Assembly (NCBI GenBank): GCA_964420285.1
Contig: CAYQTE010000072.1
Location: 1 to 23,532 of the forward strand
Direction: 5' to 3'
Origin: CAYQTE01 sp964420285
GTDB taxonomy: Bacteria; Planctomycetota; Phycisphaerae; Tepidisphaerales; Tepidisphaeraceae
Length of the DNA: 23,532 bases
The translations under genes were made by a program, and so were the position numbers. This document shows positions 16,755 to 23,532 of the stretch, one piece after another. Position 1 is the stretch's first letter; every line of letters starts with the position of its first letter. The notes below the pieces were generated by a model, which was not told where the DNA came from, made no database searches, and saw nothing but the letters and a program-made list of their open reading frames with translations.

Positions 16755-17858
16755 ATGGCGGGCATGACATACAGCGATGCGGGCGTGGATTACGGCGGGT
16801 TGGACGCGTTCAAGCGCATGTGCCAATCGCTGGGCGCGGGCACGACGGCGGCCCTGGCGCAGCACGGCGTCGGCGAAGTGTCCGGTGTGCGCGGCGAGAG
16901 CGCGTATCTGCTGGAGACGGCGGATGCTTATTGGGCTCACGTCGAGGAAGGCCTGGGCACCAAGAACCTGGTGGCCGACGCGGTGGAGCGGCTTACCGGG
17001 CGATGCTATTACCGGTCGGTCGGAATTGATACGGTTGCGACAATTGTCAATGACATGGTGACGGTGGGGGCGCTGCCCTTGTCGGTGGCGATGCACGCGG
17101 GCGTGGGCGATGCCGATTGGTTTTCGGACCAGAGACGCGCGGCCGAACTGGCGGCGGGCTTTGCCGAGGGGTGTCGGCTGGCCGGTGCGGCATGGGGCGG
17201 CGGCGAAACGCCGGCCTTGCGCGGACTCATCCAGCCGGGAACCATCGTGCTGGCCGGGTCAAGCATCGGCCGCATTTCGCCCAAGACCCATCGCATCACC
17301 GGCCGGCTCGCCGACGGCGACGCGATCGTGTTCATGGCCAGCAACGGCGTGCAGACCAACGGCCTGACGCTGTGCCGGGCGCTGGCGGATCGCCTGCCCG
17401 ACGGCTATCGCACTACGATGGGCGATGGGCGCATGTACGGCGAATCGCTGCTGGATGCATCGGCGATTTATGTGCCGTTCGTCGCGGCCTGCCAGAAGCG
17501 CGGCATCACGCTCAAATACACCGCCCACATCACCGGCCACGGCTGGCGGAAACTTATGCGACTGAGCGAGCCGTGGGTCTATCGCATCACCCAAATGCGG
17601 CCGATACCGGAGCTTTTCCGGTTCATCATCGACGCCGGCAAAATGGATTTGGCCGAGGCCTACGGCACGTTCAACATGGGCGCGGGCTTCGCGGCATACA
17701 TTGCCCCCGGCGATGTGGAAGCGGTCTTGTCAGCGGCCCGATCATGCGGCATCGATGCCTGGCAAGCGGGAAATGTCGTTCGCCAGGGCGATCGCAAGGC
17801 GGTTGAGATTGTTCCGCTGGGGATCGAATTCGATGGCTCGACGATGGCGGTGAGGTAG
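16755..17858 (+). CDS. purM: Divergent phosphoribosylformylglycinamidine cyclo-ligase (AIR synthase, PurM-like)
   Basis: A 367-residue member of the PurM/AIRS family. PurM closes the imidazole ring of 5-aminoimidazole ribonucleotide in purine synthesis, using ATP in the cytoplasm. Recognisable family signatures are YSDAGVDYGG near the start, GLGTK (66-70), SVGIDTVATIVNDMVTVGA (88-106), GGGETPALRG (148-157), TAHITGHGW (256-264) and FNMGAGF (306-312). Several differ from canonical PurM: DGVGTK has become EGLGTK and ETAEMPGMY has become ETPALRGLI, so this is a diverged form. A purine-pathway role is most likely; a related AIRS protein with another substrate cannot be excluded. ATG 16755 is chosen over an upstream ATG at 16644 because the conserved region begins only a few residues later. 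It converges with pgeF, another purine enzyme, with 14 bp between stops. Confidence 0.82.
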   Translation: MAGMTYSDAGVDYGGLDAFKRMCQSLGAGTTAALAQHGVGEVSGVRGESAYLLETADAYWAHVEEGLGTKNLVADAVERLTGRCYYRSVGIDTVATIVNDMVTVGALPLSVAMHAGVGDADWFSDQRRAAELAAGFAEGCRLAGAAWGGGETPALRGLIQPGTIVLAGSSIGRISPKTHRITGRLADGDAIVFMASNGVQTNGLTLCRALADRLPDGYRTTMGDGRMYGESLLDASAIYVPFVAACQKRGITLKYTAHITGHGWRKLMRLSEPWVYRITQMRPIPELFRFIIDAGKMDLAEAYGTFNMGAGFAAYIAPGDVEAVLSAARSCGIDAWQAGNVVRQGDRKAVEIVPLGIEFDGSTMAVR

Positions 17859-17872
17859 GGGGATTTCAGATC

Positions 17873-18685
17873 TCAGATTGTCGCCGGAGCGATGATCGCG
17901 GCCATCCGGCCGGTGATTCCATGGTCGCGGCGATGGGAAAAGAAATGTTCCCGATCGCTGTATGTGCAGCAGTCGGTGCCGTCGATGTTGCCGGGCGGTA
18001 ATCCACAGGCGAGCAGCCGAAGTCGCGCCGAAGCGGGCAGATCGACCATGCCCTTGCCGTCGTCGCGGCGGACGAATGGGGCATCGGGTCCGAAGGCGGC
18101 GGCAAATTCGTCGAGTACCTCCGGACCGACCTCAAAACGCGCCGGGCCAATGCACGGCCCAATGGCGGCAATCAGCGACTCCGCCCGCGAACGGTTCGGG
18201 TCGATTTCCACCAATGCGGCGACGGCGGCGGCCAGGACATTGCGGATGATGCCGCGCCAGCCGGCGTGAACGACGGCGACGGCCGATGCGCCCGGCGTGC
18301 TGATCAGAATGGGCACGCAATCGGCGATGCGGACGGAGACGGCGCGGCTGGGATCGGTCGTGACGATGGCGTCGGCTTTCTGCGCGAAATCGAATTCGCT
18401 ACCGCTGACGACGCGAGCGACGGCCGGGCCGTGCATTTGGTGAACGCGGAGAATCGGTCGCGAACCAATGCCAATGGCGGCGGCGAAGCGGGCGTAGTTT
18501 TCCTGGATATGGTCGCCGGGATCCTGTGTTGCGCAGCCGTTGGGATTGCCCAGGTTCAGGGAATCAAACGGCGGATGGCTGACCCCGCCGATGCGCGTGG
18601 AGAATCCGTGCGCCGCGCCGGCGGCCGACAGTAATGCGGAGCGATAGAAGACCACGCCGTTGTCGGCCGTGTGAGCCGTGAGCAT
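17873..18685 (-). CDS. pgeF: Purine nucleoside phosphorylase/deaminase YfiH family (PgeF)
   Basis: A 270-residue member of the DUF152 family (formerly 'laccase domain'), now known as a zinc-dependent purine nucleoside phosphorylase/adenosine deaminase that also edits peptidoglycan precursors. The motifs are HGFSTRIGGVS (26-36), VHQMHG (81-86), ADCVPI (121-126) and HAGWRG (140-145). The zinc ligands are expected at H85, C123 and H140, all present. IGPCIG (175-180) and the C-terminal SHRRDHGITGR are typical too. An in-frame TTG at 18736 immediately follows the upstream stop and could be the real start through coupling, but the ATG at 18685 fits family lengths best. It appears to be the last gene in the phoH-pgpH unit. 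Confidence 0.9.
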   Translation of the reverse strand: MLTAHTADNGVVFYRSALLSAAGAAHGFSTRIGGVSHPPFDSLNLGNPNGCATQDPGDHIQENYARFAAAIGIGSRPILRVHQMHGPAVARVVSGSEFDFAQKADAIVTTDPSRAVSVRIADCVPILISTPGASAVAVVHAGWRGIIRNVLAAAVAALVEIDPNRSRAESLIAAIGPCIGPARFEVGPEVLDEFAAAFGPDAPFVRRDDGKGMVDLPASARLRLLACGLPPGNIDGTDCCTYSDREHFFSHRRDHGITGRMAAIIAPATI

Positions 18686-18736
18686 GCTGGCAACGTAAGG
18701 GGTAAAGGGAAAATTGCAACCGGGTGATCGAGCCAA

Positions 18737-21058
18737 TCACGCCGACCGGGCGGCCGGGTTTTGCGGGTCTGGCGCTGCGGCCGCGGCGACGGACGAGTCG
18801 TTGGCCGGTTGGTTCGACGGGTAGGGGATTCGCGAATGGTACAAACCCAGGAGGGTCTTGAGCATGGCGTCTTCGGCGCGGGCAAGGTCGCGCATGGTGA
18901 GGTCGCAGTCATCGAACTGCCCGTCGAGCAGGCGCTTGAGAGCCAGGTCATGGACCAGGGCCTCGATGCGAGCGGCGGTGGGATCGTGCAGGCATCGTGC
19001 GGCGCTTTCGACGCAGTCGGCCAGCATGACCAGGGCGGTTTCGCGCGTCTTGGGCTTGGGGCCGGGATAGCGATACTGCATCTCACTGATCTGAGGCTGA
19101 TCCTCGTCACGGCCGCGCTGGGCCTGGTCGAAAAAGAACTCCACCAGCGTGGTGCCGTGATGCTGCTGGATGAACGGAATCAGGCTGCGCGGCAGATTGT
19201 ATTCCCTGGCCAGTTCCACGCCATCCTTCACGTGGCCGATGATGATCAGCAGCGATACACTGGGCGAAACGTTGAGGTGTCGGTTGGGTCCGCCGTGCTG
19301 GTTTTCGATGAAATAGTCGGCCTTGTTGATCTTGCCGATGTCGTGATAGTACGAGCCGACGCGGCAGGCCAGGGCATTGGCGCCGACGGCTTCGGCGGCT
19401 TCCTCGGCGAGATTGGCCACCTGGATGCTGTGGCTGTAGGTGCCGGGAGCTTCCTCGCTGAGACGGCGCAAAAGCGGCTGGCGATTGTCGGCCAGCTCCA
19501 GCAGCGTCATGCTCGTCGTGATGCCGAACGCCTTCTCGATGAAGGGAAGTATTCCCAGCACAAAAAACGCCGCGATCAACCCGGCGGCGGCCGCGTGCAG
19601 GCAGTCCACGCCCACGTACCGGGGCGGGTAGAGATTAATGGCGTCGCCGGCGGCCGTGGCGATCGCCATGGCGAGGGCGGCGACACCGCCAACTTCCACC
19701 AGTTTGCTGCGGGTGCGGATTTCATCGAGCATGAAGCCGACGGTCACCAGCCCCACCCAGAGCACGATGAGGAACATGACGGTCTGATTGAGCGCGAAGG
19801 TGACGAGGATCGCATCGAGCATGCCGAAGCCCAGGGCAAAACGCTGGTCGTAGGCGATGGCGAGAATGATCGCGGTGAGAATCGTCGGGGCGATGCCAAA
19901 GATGTAGAGCGAATTGCTGCCCATGGCGGCCAGTTCGCTGATCAGGAGCATCAGGACAATCAGCGCCGCCAGCGCGAAGCCCCGGGCGTGGTTGCGGACA
20001 ATACGCGGCTGAAACCGGGCGATGTACGCGCCCAGGCTGATGGTGACCAGCAGCGCCATCAGTGCGTAGGCGGCACGGCTCTTCATGCCGGTGGAATCCA
20101 GCTCCTGAATGTATTGCTGGTTCTCGGCGCGGAGAATCTGCCATATCGAGTCGTTGACGCTCTGGCCGCGTTGGGCGATCACTTCGCCTTCAACGAAATG
20201 CTCCGTGGCTTCCGACGCCGGCACATGATCGGCGGCAAGCGTGCGAGCCTGGGCCGTGGCCGCCAAGTCCAGCACGTGAGTGGGCTTCTCGGCCAGAATC
20301 GCCGCGGCCAGTGCGGCAATCTTCGGTTGCAGAGGCAATTCAAAAAGCAGATCGGCGTAACCTTCGATTTTCGCGGTGAATTCCGGCGGGGGGCTTGTCG
20401 AGATGGTCTGGGTTTGCACGTCCACATCGCGCTGGTTGCCCGAGGAATCGCGGAGTGTGATCGTTCCGGACTTGCCGTTGAGTTCCGATTGGCGTTCGGC
20501 GGCGGCGAGGATCGTTAGCGGCGCGCCCCCGTCGGTGAGGCGGCTGCGCAGGTCATCGACAAACTGGCGCACGCTTTGCTCGTATGCCGCGCGGCGCGGG
20601 CCGGTGCGATCCTGTTCCAGCGCGGTCAGGCTGGCACTGTCGAGAACGCCCTTGAGGTCCGCGGGAAGCTCGCTGCTGCGGGTGTCATACACGCGGTCGG
20701 GAAGGGCGGTCAGTTCCGATTGCAGCCGAGACCACGGATCGTCCGGCGATTGACGATAAACAGGCAAAACGGCCGACGCCACTTCGCGCTTGCGCCACTC
20801 CATCCGCACCGGATCCTGATAGTTGAAATCGACGCGGGCGACGATGTTGTGCGGGATGTATTGATGCAGCCAATACGGCACCACCTGCTGGCGCAGCAGG
20901 AGGATCGCCGTGATCGCCAGCCAGAACCCGCCGGCGATCACCAGCGACGGGAACAGATCGCGGTTCTGGAATTTCCGCCACGCCGGCCGGCTGGCCGAGC
21001 CCCATTTCTCGCGGATCGCCGCGCGTCGGACGGAACTTTTGTTGCCAAAGAGCATCAT
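18737..21058 (-). CDS. pgpH: 7TM-HD family c-di-AMP phosphodiesterase (PgpH/YqfF-like)
   Basis: A 773-residue membrane protein. A first membrane helix (about 37-53) is followed by a large extracytoplasmic 7TMR-HDED domain to about 330, seven transmembrane segments between about 335 and 530, and a cytoplasmic HD domain (537-695). HD motifs visible are SHSIQVANLAEEAAEA with H543, YYHDIGK with H572 and D573, HVKDG and QQHHGTT. PgpH hydrolyses the second messenger c-di-AMP to pApA. The phoH stop lies 7 bp before the ATG at 21058, and an ATG follows directly at 21055. In Bacillus and relatives this family lies between phoH and ybeY; here phoH is conserved as neighbour but ybeY is absent from the window and pgeF takes its place. 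Confidence 0.95.
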   Translation of the reverse strand: MMLFGNKSSVRRAAIREKWGSASRPAWRKFQNRDLFPSLVIAGGFWLAITAILLLRQQVVPYWLHQYIPHNIVARVDFNYQDPVRMEWRKREVASAVLPVYRQSPDDPWSRLQSELTALPDRVYDTRSSELPADLKGVLDSASLTALEQDRTGPRRAAYEQSVRQFVDDLRSRLTDGGAPLTILAAAERQSELNGKSGTITLRDSSGNQRDVDVQTQTISTSPPPEFTAKIEGYADLLFELPLQPKIAALAAAILAEKPTHVLDLAATAQARTLAADHVPASEATEHFVEGEVIAQRGQSVNDSIWQILRAENQQYIQELDSTGMKSRAAYALMALLVTISLGAYIARFQPRIVRNHARGFALAALIVLMLLISELAAMGSNSLYIFGIAPTILTAIILAIAYDQRFALGFGMLDAILVTFALNQTVMFLIVLWVGLVTVGFMLDEIRTRSKLVEVGGVAALAMAIATAAGDAINLYPPRYVGVDCLHAAAAGLIAAFFVLGILPFIEKAFGITTSMTLLELADNRQPLLRRLSEEAPGTYSHSIQVANLAEEAAEAVGANALACRVGSYYHDIGKINKADYFIENQHGGPNRHLNVSPSVSLLIIIGHVKDGVELAREYNLPRSLIPFIQQHHGTTLVEFFFDQAQRGRDEDQPQISEMQYRYPGPKPKTRETALVMLADCVESAARCLHDPTAARIEALVHDLALKRLLDGQFDDCDLTMRDLARAEDAMLKTLLGLYHSRIPYPSNQPANDSSVAAAAAPDPQNPAARSA

Positions 21059-21065
21059 GGGTATT

Positions 21066-21995
21066 CTAGTCGTTTTCGTAGGCGTCGACGATGTGCTGCA
21101 CCAGCCGATGGCGGACGATATCGGCCCGGTCCAGCCGGACAACGGCGATTCCATCGATTCCGTCGAGGCGTTCCAGGGCATCGCTGAGCCCGCAGGTCGT
21201 ATTGGGCGGCAGATCAATCTGCGTCACGTCGCCGGTCACGATCATCTTCGAATTGTTCCCCAGCCGGGTCAGAAACATCAGCATCTGCGACGCCGTCGTG
21301 TTCTGCGCCTCGTCCAGGATCACGATCGCATCATTGAGCGTCCGCCCGCGCATGAACGCCAGCGGGATCACCTCAATCACGTCGTTGGTCATGAACTGCT
21401 TCACCTGCGCGAATTCCATCATGTCGTTCAGGGCGTCAAACAACGGCCGGAGATACGGATTCACCTTCGCCTGAAGGTCGCCGGGCAGGAAACCGAGCCG
21501 CTCGCCGGCTTCGACGGCCGGGCGGGCCAGCACTATCCGCTTGGCCTGCCCATGTTTGAGCATGCACGCCGCGGCGGCCACGGCGAGATAGGTCTTCCCC
21601 GTTCCGGCCGGCCCCATGCAGAACGTCAGGTCGTGATGGAATATGGCATGGAGGTATTTTCGCTGGCCGTCTGTCTTGGGGGTGATGAACCGGCCGCGGG
21701 CGTAGACCTCGATCCGGTCAGCCGAGTTCTTTTCACCGTGATCGATGGCCTTGTTGATGGCCTCGCCGACATCATCGGCGTTAAGCCAATCCTGCCTGCG
21801 GAGGGTGCGTTGCATCAAATCGAGGACGGCCGCGGCCTTGTCGACCTGATCGCGCTGCCCGCTGAGCCGGAGCTGGTCGTCGCGGTTGGTGACCTGAACC
21901 CCGAAGGCATCGCGGATCATGCGCAGATGCCGATCGGCCGCCCCGAAGAGGGCGAGCTTTTTATCGGGCAGTTCCAGGAGAATACTCAGCTCCAC
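21066..21995 (-). CDS. phoH: PhoH-like ATPase (PhoH/PhoL family)
   Basis: A 309-residue PhoH-family P-loop protein. The N-terminal ELSILLELPDKKLALFG is the KH-like start of the family. The ATPase core has Walker A GPAGTGKT (128-135), Walker B VILDEAQN (225-232) and VTGDVTQID (253-261). The family binds RNA and often sits with ybeY and pgpH, pointing to ribosome or RNA quality control. The GTG at 21995 is chosen because the conserved domain begins right there and further upstream the frame overlaps the next gene; the start lacks a visible Shine-Dalgarno sequence. Normal length is about 320. It is the first gene of the unit that continues into pgpH. Confidence 0.93.
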   Translation of the reverse strand: MELSILLELPDKKLALFGAADRHLRMIRDAFGVQVTNRDDQLRLSGQRDQVDKAAAVLDLMQRTLRRQDWLNADDVGEAINKAIDHGEKNSADRIEVYARGRFITPKTDGQRKYLHAIFHHDLTFCMGPAGTGKTYLAVAAAACMLKHGQAKRIVLARPAVEAGERLGFLPGDLQAKVNPYLRPLFDALNDMMEFAQVKQFMTNDVIEVIPLAFMRGRTLNDAIVILDEAQNTTASQMLMFLTRLGNNSKMIVTGDVTQIDLPPNTTCGLSDALERLDGIDGIAVVRLDRADIVRHRLVQHIVDAYEND

Positions 21996-22155
21996 GTTGG
22001 TCGAGGGATTCTGCCATCTTGAGGGCGAAAATGCGATGGGGAAATGAAAAGCAAATGAATTATTGGTCTGTAAAGATAGGCAGATTGCGTGTAAGACGTT
22101 GCCGGTCAATACGTTATGCAATGATCGGTCGTTTTGCGTGTAGAGGCAACTATAT

Positions 22156-22173
22156 TGACATTTGTGCATGTCA
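22156..22173. promoter_or_regulatory. Small palindrome upstream of phoH
   Basis: TGACAT, a 6-nt loop and ATGTCA form a perfect inverted repeat about 160 bp before the phoH start, in the gap downstream of the 22199-22861 gene. It may be an operator; a regulator is not identified. Confidence 0.3.
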
Positions 22174-22198
22174 TCGACCGGCGGGCCCTGATAGAAGC

Positions 22199-22861
22199 TC
22201 ACTCCGGCCCCAGCGGCTCCGACGGCGGGTCGGTTGGCGGCGGTTTCGAATCCTTCCCCGGCGGCCTGTCGCCAGTCTTGTCGAGCGGAATCGGCGTCCC
22301 GCATTCGGGGCACCGCTCCTTGCTGGCGCGGAGGTCGTAGCCGCAACGACTGCAAGTGCCTGCGGCGCGACGCGGCAAGCACCTTGCTCCCATCGCAAAC
22401 GCTCCCCAGCAAATCAGGCCAGCCGCCACGGCGGCAATCCACAGCGGCATTGCGAACGCCTGAACACCCGGCGAAATGAATCCGTCTGGCCGCTGGGCAG
22501 GCGGCTGGTTCACGGCGTAAAAACCCGCCGCGCCGCGCGACGGTGAACCACAAATCGCTGCCACATTATACGAGGCGCCTCGCAAGAAAACCTGTATCTC
22601 GCCGCCCGGGGCTCCCAGGAAGTCATCGAACCCCTGCATCGGATATGAAATTTTCCCACAATACACCTCCGTTTTGTATAGGAAAACCCCATAGCCACCC
22701 ACTATTTGCACGTCTGCGCTGCTGCCGAAAATTGGCCCGGCAATAAGCAACGTGCCGAAGCAGACGCAGCAGAAGAGCGACAACAAGCCGAAAAATCGAA
22801 AGACCCAGCGCAAGCAATGCGCAAACAAACTACTGCGACAATCGATGCGCGTACGCGACAT
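22199..22861 (-). CDS. Membrane protein with C-terminal Cys4 ribbon
   Basis: A 220-residue protein of unknown function. A hydrophobic segment spans about 19-42 and a second about 135-160, with a roughly 90-residue extracytoplasmic loop between them. After the second helix comes a Cys4 ribbon, C170-x2-C173 and C184-x2-C187 (CSRCGYDLRASKERCPECG), then a Pro-rich tail (KPPPTDPPSEP). The ribbon is nearly the same as in the LRR protein at 14285-15489, but here it follows the last helix. An AGGAGG 7-8 nt upstream of the ATG is a strong ribosome binding site. No close neighbour suggests a partner; the phoH gene lies 204 bp downstream on the same strand. Confidence 0.85.
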   Translation of the reverse strand: MSRTRIDCRSSLFAHCLRWVFRFFGLLSLFCCVCFGTLLIAGPIFGSSADVQIVGGYGVFLYKTEVYCGKISYPMQGFDDFLGAPGGEIQVFLRGASYNVAAICGSPSRGAAGFYAVNQPPAQRPDGFISPGVQAFAMPLWIAAVAAGLICWGAFAMGARCLPRRAAGTCSRCGYDLRASKERCPECGTPIPLDKTGDRPPGKDSKPPPTDPPSEPLGPE

Positions 22862-22961
22862 TCAAACCTCCTCCTGTCGCCGCCGCGGCACACGCGACTG
22901 CACCACAGGGTAACTTAAGGGGACACACTCCGTTCACAAAGCCATTGCCAACTGGTACCGT

Positions 22962-22983
22962 GGGGCGATGCCTCGATCGCCCC
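22962..22983. repeat. Hairpin GGGGCGAT...ATCGCCCC
   Basis: Perfect 8-bp arms with a 6-nt loop (GCCTCG). There is no T-run after it on either strand, so it is not a standard terminator. Confidence 0.45.
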
Positions 22984-23309
22984 GCATCGCTACCGGAATC
23001 GGGGGACACAATACGGGTTTCGCCCATTTCCTGGCCGACCGCCTTTCTGGTGCTTGAGGGCCCGGCCGGCGATCCAACTGTTGCTGGCTCACCGGATACT
23101 CCTCCCAAGCCTTCGGCAAGGCCGGGTCGCTCAACGGCCGATGCCGTGAGCATCGTACCAGATTCGCCCGTGTGGTGTTATCACCGTTTTCCGGTAGAGC
23201 CTCACGAAGCCGGCAAAACCGCCAGGCGAGCAGGCGGGAAAAATTCCTCACCGGGAACAATTTTCTCTTGCCATCGGCTTTGAGTTTGGTTAATGTAAGG
23301 GATGATAGG

Positions 23310-23345
23310 CAATGAACAATGGATAATTGACAATGGACAATGAGC
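23310..23345. repeat. CAATGGACAATG-type word repeat, copy 1
   Basis: Short degenerate tandem words of the form CAATGGACAATG and GGATAATTGACAATGG. A similar run occurs at 23464-23500, and its complement (ATTATCCATTATCAATTA) is at 23511-23528. Confidence 0.5.
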
Positions 23346-23368
23346 GGGCAGAAACGGCGGTTTGTCGA

Positions 23369-23400
23369 TCTACTGTCTACTTTCCACTGTCTACCCTCTC
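23369..23400. repeat. Pyrimidine-rich dispersed repeat, copy 3
   Basis: A looser relative of the copies at 11114 and 16023: TCTACTGTCTACTTTCCACT followed by GTCTACCCTCTC. Only the CTACT and CCACTGT words are shared, so the relationship is weaker. Confidence 0.35.
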
Positions 23401-23463
23401 GGCCGCAGGCCGGCCCCCACCCCCCTACGGGGCATTTGGGGGACATCTGGGGACGGGCGGAAG

Positions 23464-23528
23464 CAATGGATAATGGACAATGGACAGTGGACAATGAGCA
23501 GAATACGGCAATTATCCATTATCAATTA
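23464..23528. repeat. CAATGGACAATG-type word repeat, copy 2
   Basis: Words GCAATGGATAATGGACAATG and GGACAGTGGACAATGAG at 23464-23500, followed by the complementary run ATTATCCATTATCAATTA at 23511-23528, so the two halves could pair. It reaches the window edge and may continue beyond it. Confidence 0.45.
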
Positions 23529-23532
23529 TGCA

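Larger units (their letters stand above)
22862..23532. other. Gene-poor, repeat-rich region
   Basis: No convincing gene in about 670 bp. Open frames here translate the repeats themselves or lack start signals and known motifs. Seen are GGGGACA words at 22919, 23003, 23441 and 23451; a perfect hairpin at 22962-22983; repeats of CAATGGACAATG type at 23310-23345 and 23464-23500; and a pyrimidine-rich stretch at 23369-23400. GGGGACA words at gene edges are sometimes associated with REP/IS200-like elements in this kind of genome, but no transposase is visible. Confidence 0.55.

Noticed and set aside
18761..20518. 585-codon plus-strand frame opposite the 7TM-HD gene
   Set aside because: The minus strand encodes a full PgpH-type protein with HD motifs; the plus frame is low-complexity and Gly/Arg/Asp rich.
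20910..22022. 370-codon plus-strand frame opposite phoH and the start of pgpH
   Set aside because: The minus-strand PhoH motifs leave no room for a real gene on the other strand.
21996..22553. N-terminal extension of PhoH
   Set aside because: The frame stays open upstream but overlaps the 22199-22861 gene, which has a strong ribosome binding site; the PhoH domain begins at the GTG at 21995.
22934..23494. 186-codon minus-strand frame in the repeat region
   Set aside because: Parts of its translation (VHCPLSI, IVHCQLSIVHC) are just the CAATGGACAATG repeats read in frame; no motif or start signal supports it.

Overview
The window looks like part of a Planctomycetes chromosome, most likely the Phycisphaerae side of the phylum, and probably from a draft or metagenome assembly. 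The grounds are high GC, mixed gene orientation with few long operons, several membrane proteins carrying the Cys4 ribbon C-x2-CGYxL...RCPECG that is very common in that phylum, and a divergent PurM. The assignment is inference from style; no rRNA, tRNA or other taxonomic marker is present. No CRISPR array, prophage or intact insertion sequence was found.

Layout. 123-2997 (-): a large Cys4-ribbon/HEAT-like membrane protein and a small secreted protein. 3186-5360 (+): an NDUFA9-like SDR, a 161-bp nested palindrome, then an M50 metalloprotease. 5436-7656 (-): two tandem paralogous small membrane proteins and RimO. 7828-9426 (+): a polytopic GT-C-like membrane protein, convergent with a SAM hydrolase/hydroxide adenosyltransferase (9435-10202, -). 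10365-11029 (+): a DUF433/PIN-like toxin-antitoxin-type pair. 11191-13967 (+): pcm-recG with a 4-base overlap. 13978-16589 (-): a solitary ribbon-helix-helix antitoxin, an LRR protein broken by an assembly gap, a GNAT acetyltransferase and a degenerate stand-alone GGDEF protein. 16755-17858 (+): PurM-like, convergent with 17873-21995 (-): phoH, a PgpH-type 7TM-HD phosphodiesterase and pgeF. 22199-22861 (-): another Cys4-ribbon membrane protein. 22862-23532 holds no convincing gene and is rich in short repeats.

Functional themes. Much of the content is housekeeping: tRNA/ribosome modification (RimO), protein repair (Pcm), recombination (RecG), purine synthesis and salvage (PurM, PgeF), SAM turnover and c-di-AMP turnover (PgpH). 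The accessory layer is the DUF433/PIN-like pair, the orphan antitoxin, the ribbon-bearing membrane proteins and the intergenic palindromes.

Most interesting observations: (1) two genes share the 9-mer GCGTACAAT placed 8 nt before an ATG with no ribosome binding site, and two more show a similar but weaker arrangement, suggesting leaderless transcription; (2) a GGDEF protein that has lost its catalytic signature but keeps the RxxD inhibitory-site motif, so it may bind rather than make c-di-GMP; (3) a 161-bp MITE-like nested palindrome; (4) a 100-N gap whose flanks are an exact 55-bp duplication, so the gap is probably artificial and the LRR gene intact. I do not see a clearly new multi-gene system.
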